From NCBI GenBank assembly GCA_015488855.1, contig WFMY01000260.1, positions 1 to 12,490 of the forward strand: 12,490 nt of DNA, given 5' to 3'. Positions 1 to 8,046 of this stretch are shown piece after piece (position 1 is the stretch's first letter; every line of letters starts with the position of its first letter). The DNA is from Helicobacteraceae bacterium (lineage in GTDB: Bacteria > Campylobacterota > Campylobacteria > Campylobacterales > Sulfurimonadaceae). Both the position numbers and the translations under genes were made by a program. A model generated the notes under the pieces. That model had not been told where the DNA came from. It saw only the letters and a list, made by a program, of their open reading frames with translations, and did no database searches.

Positions 1-19
1 AGGACTTTAAAAACTTCAT
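1..19 (-). CDS. Start of a further gene in the dnaE/JetD-like/kleisin-like run, cut by the window edge
   Basis: Directly after the TAG stop of the 364-residue gene (bases 22-20) an ATG at 19-17 opens a frame reading MKFLKS before the window ends. A GGGA stretch five bases upstream of this ATG could serve as a ribosome binding site. The stop-start abutment repeats the dnaE to JetD-like junction, so I take it as a real coupled start. Six codons say nothing about function. If the two preceding genes are a JetD-like nuclease and a kleisin, the expected next products are a small MukE/JetB-like protein and a large SMC ATPase (MukB/JetC-like), but that is inference from the family's usual composition. 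Confidence 0.5.
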
Positions 20-1114
20 CTATTCCCATCTTGCTACCTTTATACCGAACTTATTAAACTCTTCTTGAAAATGCAATTTTTCATGCGTAGTGATCTGCAA
101 GTAAAGTTTAAACGCTTCTTCTTTTAATTTTGCTCCCTCATATATCGCTAATTCTTTATGATTGTAGATATATACAAAAATATCATCACACTTTGATGCA
201 TCTAAATCTTTCAATAATTCTTCTATGTTGATGATGTCTAATTTTTGTGTTTGTTGAGGCTTGATAGTAGAAGACTTTATCTTTTTCTTCACTTCAAAAC
301 CATCTAGGATAATTTTTGCAGCCTTGTTTACCTTATAAATATCTCTATAACTTGGGTAAGTAACCACTCTGTGTCTTTGATTTTTAGCGATGGTATGATA
401 GAGATATTTTTTATGTAAAAGGAGGTACTCATCAAGCTCTTGTGTCTTTTCATCTAAGATTTGATTGGCTAGTTTTGAGAGTTTTTTATTTTGGAGTCGT
501 CTGTTTTTAGTCTGAATCAAAAAAGCACTTATCTGCTTGATGTAACTCTCTATGTTTTGGATATATTTTAAAATATCTACACTTATGCTTGAGAGCAATG
601 CATCTATCTCCCCATCTATATCTCGGAGATCTTCACGAAAGAGTTTTCCTATCTTAGTATTTGCTTCTATGAGTTCATCAATCTTTTCAAGGATATCATT
701 TGCATTTTGTATCAGTATATCTATATCTAGTGAGGTATCATTTTCAACTCGCAAGAGAAGTACCTGTATCTCACGGTCACGATTTAAAAACTTAAAAAAC
801 AAACTCTCTATGAGCTCAATGAGCTGGTTTTTATAGTGAGCATTTCTGTTTTCTAAAAAGCGATTTTTATTTTTAACAAGCTCTTTATACTCTTTTTCAT
901 AATCCCCAAAAATAATGCTGTAATCCACCCTTTGCAATACTGAATCCACAAAGTTAAGATAGTTTTTATTGAGCTTGTAAGTGCCACTTATCTTCACAAA
1001 AAGAGAAGAATCACTAAGCTCCTCTTTGACAGAGTCTATGCGACCATCACGATACGCTTTATCTATGAGTTCTTTATTGTCATGAACAAGTTTTAAGAGC
1101 TCTAAGTGTTTCAT
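20..1114 (-). CDS. Putative kleisin-like (MukF/MksF/JetA-type) coiled-coil protein, 364 aa
   Basis: I do not recognise a named family by sequence; the assignment rests on architecture and context. Residues about 5-65 look like a small winged-helix domain (helices, then a short strand pair around SLFVKISGTYKL). Residues about 70-245 are almost wholly charged amphipathic helix, including a segment (163-225) resembling a helical bundle. A basic, polar linker follows (about 275-292), and a second small alpha/beta domain (about 293-364) ends the protein. Winged helix, helical bundle, linker and C-terminal winged helix is the layout of MukF/MksF/JetA subunits of SMC complexes. It is shorter than the usual JetA (roughly 450-500 aa). 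There is no signal peptide or membrane segment, so it should be cytoplasmic. Its ATG overlaps the stop of the JetD-like gene by four bases (ATGA, 1114-1111), implying translational coupling. It could instead be an unrelated coiled-coil protein. Confidence 0.5.
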   Translation of the reverse strand: MKHLELLKLVHDNKELIDKAYRDGRIDSVKEELSDSSLFVKISGTYKLNKNYLNFVDSVLQRVDYSIIFGDYEKEYKELVKNKNRFLENRNAHYKNQLIELIESLFFKFLNRDREIQVLLLRVENDTSLDIDILIQNANDILEKIDELIEANTKIGKLFREDLRDIDGEIDALLSSISVDILKYIQNIESYIKQISAFLIQTKNRRLQNKKLSKLANQILDEKTQELDEYLLLHKKYLYHTIAKNQRHRVVTYPSYRDIYKVNKAAKIILDGFEVKKKIKSSTIKPQQTQKLDIINIEELLKDLDASKCDDIFVYIYNHKELAIYEGAKLKEEAFKLYLQITTHEKLHFQEEFNKFGIKVARWE

Positions 1115-1884
1115 CTGTAGACTTCTTGTTCCACTACTGTATTGTACTTTTTGATAAGATGCACAAGATTACTCACATCATCACTATAGTTCTCTTTTAA
1201 TACACTGAGTTGATTTTTATAAAGCTCAGTATTTGGATGTTCACAAAAAAGACGCTCTAAATCTTCTGGTATAAAATATGATTTCTCCTTGCAGCTAAAA
1301 CTTTCATAAATGTTGAGTGAAGCAATATCAAAATCTAAAAAGAACTCCACTCTTTTATCTTTTAAAAATTCTCTCGTCAAACTATTGCTTGTGCCTCCAA
1401 GATAGATAAAATGTTTATACTTAAACTTATCTGCTATGGTCTCTATGTTTAAAAAACTCTCACCATTTTCTACTGCTACGAACCCCTCTATCTCCTCAAG
1501 ATTTTGTAAATCTTTATGCTCTAAGAGCTGTGCTACTTCAGCAGCTTTTTTTACTACCACTACATTGTCAAATACCCGTACATAATTTGTCTTAGAATTA
1601 CCACTATATTTGATATTATCTTCTCGTGTATCAGCACGCACAATTTTTTTTACATCATCAAAACAGCTCACTTTTTTACCATGTAAAAGTTCACTTGATA
1701 CAAACTTAAAAAACAACTCTCGGTCTAGTACACTAGCTTTCTGACCCCTTTTTGCACTAAAAAAATAGCAATTATTTTCCTCTTGATACTTCACAATCAT
1801 CTCGTTTAAATCTCTAACTATACTAAAGACAGGCTGTGTTTTTTCAAATCTTAGAACTTGATTGAGAAGCTTTTTATTTATCAT
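1111..1884 (-). CDS. JetD/MksG-like protein with Toprim-type nuclease signature, 257 aa
   Basis: The C-terminal half carries a Toprim-like series. Residues 136-144 read VAVENGESF, with the conserved Glu at 139. A hydrophobic strand ending in a Gly pair (YLGG, 161-164) follows, then FFLDFD, giving Asp184-x-Asp186, and further on a FIPEDLERLF segment. This Glu / Gly-Gly / DxD spacing is what I know from DUF2220, the C-terminal domain of Wadjet JetD (related to topoisomerase VI A/Spo11), which cleaves DNA captured by the SMC complex. Residues 1-130 are basic and may hold a reduced arm or CAP-like DNA-binding domain. At 257 aa it is much shorter than typical JetD (near 400), so the DUF3322 arm is probably reduced or absent. 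The usual Gly after DxD is missing (DFDIASL). The ATG directly follows the dnaE TAA with no gap and no clear Shine-Dalgarno, so translation is likely coupled to dnaE. Annotation pipelines would probably call it hypothetical. Confidence 0.6.
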   Translation of the reverse strand: MINKKLLNQVLRFEKTQPVFSIVRDLNEMIVKYQEENNCYFFSAKRGQKASVLDRELFFKFVSSELLHGKKVSCFDDVKKIVRADTREDNIKYSGNSKTNYVRVFDNVVVVKKAAEVAQLLEHKDLQNLEEIEGFVAVENGESFLNIETIADKFKYKHFIYLGGTSNSLTREFLKDKRVEFFLDFDIASLNIYESFSCKEKSYFIPEDLERLFCEHPNTELYKNQLSVLKENYSDDVSNLVHLIKKYNTVVEQEVYR

Positions 1885-4800
1885 TTATATTATATCCACA
1901 TTGACATTACCATCGAGGGCTTGGATGATAGAGGAGTTTACTCTTATGCCTGAGTTTATCACTACATTTTGCAGTTTTGAGGTGATAACAAGTTTGAGTT
2001 CTCGTCCCCCTGGATGTTGACGGATGATGGTGTAAAGCTCTTCAAGTATCTGTGTATTTTCATCAAGCTTTATGGAGAAAGAAAGAGGCTCTTCGGGTAT
2101 CTCCCTTACCTCTTTTTTAACTTTTTTAGTCTCTTTTGCAGCTTCTCTTAGAGTCATAATCTTTGTAACACCTATGCGAGTAAACATCTCGGTATGTGTT
2201 ATCTTAGCCTTAAAAGCGATGGGTTCATCAGTGTTCATCTCTTTGAGTTGCTCTAACTTGTCTGAAAAAAGCATAATCTCGACATTGCCATGAAAATCCA
2301 TGAGATTAACTATGCCAAATTGGTTGCCTTTTTTGCTTATCTTTGTCTCGACGCTCTCAACTTTTCCTATAAACACCACAAAACTATCATCTTTAACACC
2401 CTCTATCTCAGAAGAAAGCGTATAGTTGAGTTCACTTATCTTTTCTCGGTATTCATCAAGCGGATGTCCGCTTACATAAAATCCTAAAGTATCTTTTTCA
2501 AACTCTAAAATCTCTTTAAGTCCATACTCTTCTGAGTTATTGAGCACTAACTCAACAGTTGTTATCTCATCATCATCTCCAAAAAGGCTTCCCACTGCAT
2601 TTTTCTTTGCTTCACTCGATTTTTTTGCAGTATCAACTATGAGTTCTATCTGATCTAGGAGTGCTTTTCTTGAGTAACCAAATCTGTCAAAGCCCCCTGC
2701 TTTGACAGCCGATTCTATCACACGCTTGTTGACTTTTGATGGCTCAATTCTGTTGACAAAATCTTGCAGTGAAAGATAGTCGCCATTTTCTTCTCTTTCT
2801 TTTAGCATTGCTTCTATGGCCGCTTCACCAACCCCTTTTATGGCACCAAGACCAAATAGAATGGTCTCTTGCCCATCTTTATTTATCGCTGAAAACTCTA
2901 ACTGCGAGTCACTAATATCTGGGGGACTAAGCTCTATCCCCATCCGCTTCACTTCATCTATATAACGGACAACTTTGTCTGTATTGTCTTTATCTGAAGT
3001 GAGTAAGGCTGCCATAAACTCATTTGGATAGTAAGTTTTTAACCATGCAGTTTGAAAAGTAACCATTGCATACGCAGCAGAGTGAGACTTGTTAAAACCA
3101 TACCCAGCAAACTTTTCTATTAGGTCAAAAAGTGCAGATGCTAACTTATAGTCAAGCCCAAGTTTTTGTGCGCCCTCTGAGAAAAGTCTGTTATACTTTT
3201 CCATCTCTTCAACTTTTTTCTTACCCATCGCCCGACGGACAATATCTGCACCACCAAGGCTCATACCACCTATGATCTGAACAATCTGCATAACCTGTTC
3301 TTGATAAACAATCATCCCATAAGTTGGACCAAGAGTATCTTTAAGTAAGTCAAAACTCACCTCTTCAAAAGGATAAAATACTTTTTTACGACCATGCTTA
3401 CGCTCAATAAAATCATCAAGCATTCCTGACTCCATAGGACCTGGTCTATACAGTGCCAATACCGCAATCAAATCCTCAAAGCTATCTGGTTTTAAACGCT
3501 TGTTCAAATCTTGCATACCAGAAGACTCTATCTGGAACATCCCCACTGTATCACCCGTTTGTATAACCTCATACACTTTAGGGTCATTTTCATCTATCTG
3601 ATGCCAATCAACATCTTTGTCATATCGACGCTTAATGAGCTTCGTAGCATTTTGGATCACATCGAGTGTTTTCAGTCCAAGAAAGTCAAACTTAATAAGG
3701 TCAACATCTTCAAGATAGTTTAGTGAATACTGCGTGACAAAGGTATTTTCCCCTGCTGGCTTATAGATAGGTGTTTTTTTCCACAACTCTTCATTTGAGA
3801 TAACTACGCCCGCAGCATGGATACCAGAGTTTCTCTTGAGACCTTCAAGTTTTTTAGCAAACTCCCAGACACGCTTAGCAGAGGGGTCACTCTCTACAAG
3901 TTCAACTAATTTTGGCTCTTTTTGGTAAGCACCATCTATGTACTCACCCCTTTTTTCTTTCCCGTTGAGAGTGATACCAAGTTCATCGGGGATGAGTTTT
4001 GCCATCTTATCAGCTTGAGAGAGTGGCATATCAAGCACTCGAGCCACATCACGGATAACTCCTTTTGCAAGAAGTGACCCAAAAGTGATAATCTGTGCAA
4101 CTTGATTTCGTCCATATTTTTCAACTACATAGTCTATAACCTCGCCACGACGAGCCTGCATAAAATCCATATCGATATCTGGCATACTCACCCGTTCAGG
4201 GTTCAAAAAACGCTCAAATAGTAAGTCATACTTCATAGGGTCAATATCGGTAATTTCTAACGAATATGCCACTAAGCTTCCTGCAGCTGAACCACGACCG
4301 GGACCAACGGCGATATCCATCTCTTTTGCTACTTTGACAAAATCCCAAACTATCATCATATAGCCGGGAAATTTCATAGAGTTAATGATATCCATCTCAA
4401 ACTCTAATCGTTCTTTATACTCTTCATGTCTCTCTTGTGGGACAATTTTTAAACGCTTGGCTAAACCCTCTCGACACTTATAAACAAAGTATGCAGCATC
4501 ATTTTTATCGGCAGCTAACATATGCTTTTTCTTTACTTCTTCACTTGCATCTCCAGACATAGGAGGATCATCATCAAAGTCAATATCTAAGCCCTCCTCT
4601 TTTGCATACTCTAATGTAAACTTAAAGTTTGGAGGTGTTGGAGATTTTACAACTGGTACAAATTCTTCTATCTTATCTACTATCTCTTGTGTATGTGTAA
4701 TCGCTTCTGGAATATCTGCAAACAGCAAAGCCATTTGCTCTGGGCTTTTGAGATAAAACTCATGCACGGAGTGACGCATACGATTTGGGTCATCAAAAAG

Positions 4801-5511
4801 TTTATTCATCCCGATGCACATAAATGCTTCATGATACTGTGCATCATTTGGAAATGTATAGTGTGTATCGTTTGTTGCAACAACTTTGATATCTAACTCT
4901 TTTGAGATTTTGAGTATCTGCTCATCTATAAAAAGCTGATCCCCTATCCCATGACGCATAAGTTCTAAGTAAAAGTCATCTCCGAAGATATCTTTGTACT
5001 CCTGAGCAACTGCTAATGCACCATCGTATCCCAAGGCTCCATTTTTTATATTTCGCTCATTTTGAAGGTTTAAGTGCCAGTTAACTTCCCCTTGTAAACA
5101 AGCCGAGCTGCAGATGAGCCCCTCACTATGTTCACGGAGAGAATTTTTATTGATACGAGGGAAATAATACATCCCCTCAATAAATGCTTTAGAAGAGAGG
5201 TACATGAGATTTTCATAGCCTATCTTATTTTTCGCAAATAAGCAGATGTGAAATCTTTGTTTGGTTGATTTATCGCCAAGGGTCTCACCATTATGGATGT
5301 AACCTTCCATTCCAATGATAGGCTTGATATCCGCTGCCTTCATCTGATGGTAAAAATCAATAGCACCAAACATATTTCCGTGGTCAGTCATAGCCACCGA
5401 AGTCATGCCTAATTTCTTAACTTGTTTAACTAAATTTGTTAGTTTGTTTGCTCCATCTAAAAGAGAGTATTCTGTATGTAAATGTAGGTGAGTAAATGGT
5501 TGTGCGCTCAT
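1885..5511 (-). CDS. dnaE: DNA polymerase III subunit alpha
   Basis: Catalytic subunit of the replicative polymerase, 1208 aa, normal for bacterial DnaE. The N-terminal PHP domain (about 1-275) keeps what look like all metal ligands: H10 and H12 in HLHLHTEYS, D19, H44 in TDHG, E69, H88, C138, and D215/H217 in NDTHY. The polymerase palm contains GPGRGSAAGS (403-412), PDIDMDF (444-450, catalytic D445/D447) and KFDFLGLKTL with the third Asp at 609. Fingers motifs such as YGFNKSHSAAYA (804-815) follow. Tandem helix-hairpin-helix lies near 886-945 (GLGAIKGVG). VGSLF at 973-977 sits where the beta-clamp binding motif is expected, though without the usual leading Gln. An OB fold (about 1040-1120) and a C-terminal tau-binding region complete the protein. 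The start fits the universal N-terminus. A TATAAT box lies 33 bases upstream of the ATG. The gene abuts the JetD-like gene downstream. Confidence 0.98.
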   Translation of the reverse strand: MSAQPFTHLHLHTEYSLLDGANKLTNLVKQVKKLGMTSVAMTDHGNMFGAIDFYHQMKAADIKPIIGMEGYIHNGETLGDKSTKQRFHICLFAKNKIGYENLMYLSSKAFIEGMYYFPRINKNSLREHSEGLICSSACLQGEVNWHLNLQNERNIKNGALGYDGALAVAQEYKDIFGDDFYLELMRHGIGDQLFIDEQILKISKELDIKVVATNDTHYTFPNDAQYHEAFMCIGMNKLFDDPNRMRHSVHEFYLKSPEQMALLFADIPEAITHTQEIVDKIEEFVPVVKSPTPPNFKFTLEYAKEEGLDIDFDDDPPMSGDASEEVKKKHMLAADKNDAAYFVYKCREGLAKRLKIVPQERHEEYKERLEFEMDIINSMKFPGYMMIVWDFVKVAKEMDIAVGPGRGSAAGSLVAYSLEITDIDPMKYDLLFERFLNPERVSMPDIDMDFMQARRGEVIDYVVEKYGRNQVAQIITFGSLLAKGVIRDVARVLDMPLSQADKMAKLIPDELGITLNGKEKRGEYIDGAYQKEPKLVELVESDPSAKRVWEFAKKLEGLKRNSGIHAAGVVISNEELWKKTPIYKPAGENTFVTQYSLNYLEDVDLIKFDFLGLKTLDVIQNATKLIKRRYDKDVDWHQIDENDPKVYEVIQTGDTVGMFQIESSGMQDLNKRLKPDSFEDLIAVLALYRPGPMESGMLDDFIERKHGRKKVFYPFEEVSFDLLKDTLGPTYGMIVYQEQVMQIVQIIGGMSLGGADIVRRAMGKKKVEEMEKYNRLFSEGAQKLGLDYKLASALFDLIEKFAGYGFNKSHSAAYAMVTFQTAWLKTYYPNEFMAALLTSDKDNTDKVVRYIDEVKRMGIELSPPDISDSQLEFSAINKDGQETILFGLGAIKGVGEAAIEAMLKEREENGDYLSLQDFVNRIEPSKVNKRVIESAVKAGGFDRFGYSRKALLDQIELIVDTAKKSSEAKKNAVGSLFGDDDEITTVELVLNNSEEYGLKEILEFEKDTLGFYVSGHPLDEYREKISELNYTLSSEIEGVKDDSFVVFIGKVESVETKISKKGNQFGIVNLMDFHGNVEIMLFSDKLEQLKEMNTDEPIAFKAKITHTEMFTRIGVTKIMTLREAAKETKKVKKEVREIPEEPLSFSIKLDENTQILEELYTIIRQHPGGRELKLVITSKLQNVVINSGIRVNSSIIQALDGNVNVDII

Positions 5512-5580
5512 ATAAAAGTTACCTAGTTAAAATTATTTTATTTATTATAGTGAAACTATGCTAACTTTCTCTTTATAAGC
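5512..5580 (-). promoter_or_regulatory. efp-dnaE intergenic gap with candidate dnaE promoter
   Basis: This 69-bp gap is the only space between efp and dnaE. On the minus strand a perfect TATAAT lies at 5549-5544, which would place a transcript start near 5537 and a leader of about 25 bases. No TTGACA-like -35 element is present, which is usual for the vegetative sigma factor of Campylobacterota. A short AGGT (just upstream of TTACTTTTAT on the coding side) is the best ribosome binding candidate. No GC-rich hairpin with a T-run is visible, so read-through from efp is also possible. Confidence 0.4.
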
Positions 5581-6147
5581 TTATTTTACTTTACCTAAAA
5601 ATTCACAATCTACAGTATTTACTTTGACTAGATCATCTACTAATACATGATATGGTACTTGTACAACAGCACCTGTTTCAAGTGTAGCTGGTTTTTTACT
5701 TCCACTTGAAGTATCACCCTTGAAGTTTGGAGGAGTATCGGTAACTACAAGTTCCATAAACTCTGGTGCAGCAACTGAGATAGCTTTACCCTTATAAAAG
5801 ATAATCTCCACATTGATACCATCTTTGAGCCACTTTGAAGCTTCATCACACTGCTCATAAGTAAGACCTATCTGATCATAAGTCTCTGTGTCCATAAACT
5901 GGTACATATCACCATCATCATAAAGGTACTGCATAGTAGAGTATGTGATCTCTGGAATTTCAAACTTATCTCCCGCGTGGACAGTTTTCTCAACCACTTT
6001 ACCATTGAGATAGCTTTTGGCTTTCATACGGACAAAGGCTGCGCCTTTTCCTGGTTTTACATGCTGAAACTCTACAATTTTACAAGGTACTTCACCTACA
6101 ATTAAACGAACATTTTTCTTAATATCACTCATTCCAATGGTTGCCAT
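5581..6147 (-). CDS. efp: Translation elongation factor P
   Basis: EF-P binds ribosomes stalled at consecutive prolines and promotes peptide bond formation. The 188 aa match the family length. The N-terminal KOW-like domain contains HVKPGKGAAF (29-38), with the loop-tip lysine at 34, the site that EpmA-type enzymes beta-lysylate in many bacteria. The modification enzyme is not in this window. The middle OB domain (about 67-128) and C-terminal OB domain (about 133-188, with TDTPPNFKGDTSSGS and the closing TVDCEFLGKVK) are complete. The start MATIGMSDIKK is typical, and an AAAGGT ribosome binding site lies six bases upstream of the ATG. A second Met at residue 6 is a weaker alternative. The gene stands alone between two gaps, with its own likely promoter. 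Confidence 0.98.
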   Translation of the reverse strand: MATIGMSDIKKNVRLIVGEVPCKIVEFQHVKPGKGAAFVRMKAKSYLNGKVVEKTVHAGDKFEIPEITYSTMQYLYDDGDMYQFMDTETYDQIGLTYEQCDEASKWLKDGINVEIIFYKGKAISVAAPEFMELVVTDTPPNFKGDTSSGSKKPATLETGAVVQVPYHVLVDDLVKVNTVDCEFLGKVK

Positions 6148-6264
6148 ATATGACCTTTATTTAACTTATTTTTGAAATTCTACACTAAATATACCTCTAT
6201 TTAGATAAAACTGACTCTAAGGTTTCTCACATAGCAAAATTTATATTTAAAATTGTAACATCAG
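6148..6264 (-). promoter_or_regulatory. mrdA-efp intergenic gap with candidate efp promoter
   Basis: The longest non-coding stretch here, 117 bp. On the minus strand a TAGAAT box at 6182-6177, preceded by GTG, lies about 30 bases upstream of the efp ATG and would give a leader of roughly 22 bases ending in AAAGGTCATAT. There is no convincing -35 hexamer. A weak AT-only inverted repeat (arms AATTT/AAATT, near 6238-6254) follows the mrdA stop, but it has no GC stem and no distinct T-tail, so I do not call it a terminator. Confidence 0.4.
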
Positions 6265-8046
6265 TTATTTTATATACTTCAACTCTAAAAGTTTATCATA
6301 TATCCTTGATACAATATAACCAGCAGCTGCACCACCATGCCCACCATGTTCAACCATAGCTAAAACGACATACTGTGGATTTTTGTAAGGACCATAAGTT
6401 GAAAACCAAGCGTGTGAGCGTGTATAATACTCCATATCGTGTTCAAGCACCCTATGTTTGATATCTTGCATAATCCCAATAACTTGTGCTGTTCCAGTCT
6501 TTCCAGCTATACGCACTTTTGAACTAATATAATGCGTAGCTGTTCCTTTTGGATGATTACAAACTTCATACATAGCTTTTTGAATGATTGGAATTCTTTT
6601 TTTTTCAAGTGGTGTTAAAACATCTGTAAAGCTTGGCTTAACAACTTCATCTCCTATCTGCTTCGCAATATAAGGTTTTGGCAGTTTTTTTGTAGCTATC
6701 AAGGCAGTAAATTGAGCCATCTGCATAGGTGTAACTAAAAAATCACCTTGCCCTATGGAAGTGTTAACTGTTTCTCCTATATACCAAGAGCGATTATACT
6801 TTCTCATCTTCCACTCTCTCGAAGGCACAGTTCCGATAAATTCGTTTGGTAGATCGACACCTGTTTTTTTACCTAACCCAAAACGCATAAGCCCCTCGCT
6901 CATCTTTTTAATCCCAACTTTAAGGCTTCCTTTATAAAAATAATCATCACAACTCTCTCTGATAGCTTTTACAATACTAGTTTTATGATGCCCGCCCTTT
7001 TTCCAACATCTAAATACTCGTTTTCCAAGTGGCATCTCGGCTGTACAATACACACTTGAATATGGTTTTAATTCCGTAGTGATGTAGATAAGTCCTAATC
7101 CTGGTTTTATAGTTGACCCCGGAGGATACAGACCATGAATAATTTTATTTGTAAAAGGCTTATCTAGACTTGTTGAGAGCTTCCTCCATACATCATGAGA
7201 TACACCAGATACAAAAGTATTTAAGCTATATTCTGGGAAACTACTCGCTGAGAGTATTGCTCCATCAACCCGCATAACAATAACTACTCCTGTCTTTTTT
7301 ACAAATAAGGAAGATATATATTTTTGCAACTCTATATCAATATTAAGTATAAGTTTTCTATCCTCTTTCGCACTTGAATAAGAAAGTTCTTCAATTTGCT
7401 GGTTATTAGCATTCACTTTTATCTTTTTTTGACCAGCATCACCTTGCAAATAGGTATTGTAATATTTTTCAACACCACTTTTACCAACATAACCAATAAG
7501 TTTAAGTATCTTGTCTTTACGAATATCTTTAGAATTTGCTCGTGACACATAACCAATGGTGTGTGCGGCAATTTTCCCATAAGGGTAGTATCTTTTGGGT
7601 GCAGGAAGAATTTTTATATTTTTTCGTAAATTTAAGATTGTATAGATGGGCATAATTTTTTCATAAGAGATGAAATCAACGATATTTATAAAATCATGAT
7701 TATAATAAGAATCATGCTTTTTATATTTTTTGATTATTTCTTCTCTATCTAAATCAGGTATTAGAGAGGTGAGTTTTGAAATCTCTTCATTAAATATCTT
7801 CATATTTTTTTTGTGTGCCAAATGCGGTCTTAGTTGAATTTTAAATCCAAGTTTATTAATGGCAATTGGTCTATGTTTTACATCTTCAATCTCTCCACGC
7901 ACGGGTGCTATTTTTTCTATTTTGATTGTATTGTTAAGTGAAAGTTTTTCATAATAAGTATTTGATTCAATAGCTAAGAAAAAAACTCTTGTGATGAGGG
8001 CTAACCACATCATTGTAAAAGCAACTAAAATAAATTTAATTTTCAT
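6265..8046 (-). CDS. mrdA: Penicillin-binding protein 2 (side-wall peptidoglycan transpeptidase)
   Basis: Monofunctional class B PBP that cross-links peptidoglycan with RodA and MreBCD during elongation. The 593 aa begin with a single membrane anchor (about 4-26) and a periplasmic body. The dimerisation/pedestal region includes APVRGEI (47-53) and YYPYGKIAAHTIGYV (153-167). The transpeptidase motifs are in order: PPGSTIKP with nucleophile S311 and K314 (SxxK); SCD at 365-367 in the SxN position, as in E. coli PBP2 (SAD); and KTGTAQV with K516-T517-G518. GVDLP (396-400) and the HGGHGGAAAG tail (567-576) are also typical of PBP2 rather than PBP3. It is the last gene of the envelope run, and its ATG overlaps the stop of the MreD-like gene by four bases (ATGA, 8046-8043). 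A nine-base A run lies within the coding strand (6605-6597). Confidence 0.95.
   Translation of the reverse strand: MKIKFILVAFTMMWLALITRVFFLAIESNTYYEKLSLNNTIKIEKIAPVRGEIEDVKHRPIAINKLGFKIQLRPHLAHKKNMKIFNEEISKLTSLIPDLDREEIIKKYKKHDSYYNHDFINIVDFISYEKIMPIYTILNLRKNIKILPAPKRYYPYGKIAAHTIGYVSRANSKDIRKDKILKLIGYVGKSGVEKYYNTYLQGDAGQKKIKVNANNQQIEELSYSSAKEDRKLILNIDIELQKYISSLFVKKTGVVIVMRVDGAILSASSFPEYSLNTFVSGVSHDVWRKLSTSLDKPFTNKIIHGLYPPGSTIKPGLGLIYITTELKPYSSVYCTAEMPLGKRVFRCWKKGGHHKTSIVKAIRESCDDYFYKGSLKVGIKKMSEGLMRFGLGKKTGVDLPNEFIGTVPSREWKMRKYNRSWYIGETVNTSIGQGDFLVTPMQMAQFTALIATKKLPKPYIAKQIGDEVVKPSFTDVLTPLEKKRIPIIQKAMYEVCNHPKGTATHYISSKVRIAGKTGTAQVIGIMQDIKHRVLEHDMEYYTRSHAWFSTYGPYKNPQYVVLAMVEHGGHGGAAAGYIVSRIYDKLLELKYIK

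Noticed and set aside
552..836. Plus-strand open frame of 94 codons opposite the kleisin-like gene
   Set aside because: The translation is low-complexity Ser/Arg/Phe-rich, as expected of the complement of a helical Leu/Glu/Asp-rich gene; no ribosome binding site or motif.
2072..2487. Two plus-strand open frames opposite the dnaE 3' part
   Set aside because: Shadows of dnaE; the minus-strand frame carries the conserved OB-fold and tau-binding region.
3936..4124. Minus-strand 62-codon open frame overlapping dnaE in another frame
   Set aside because: Embedded in the polymerase catalytic region; no independent evidence of coding.
5550..5575. Possible hairpin after efp (GAAA...TTTC)
   Set aside because: Only four A/T-dominated base pairs with a ten-base loop and no T-tail; not a credible terminator.
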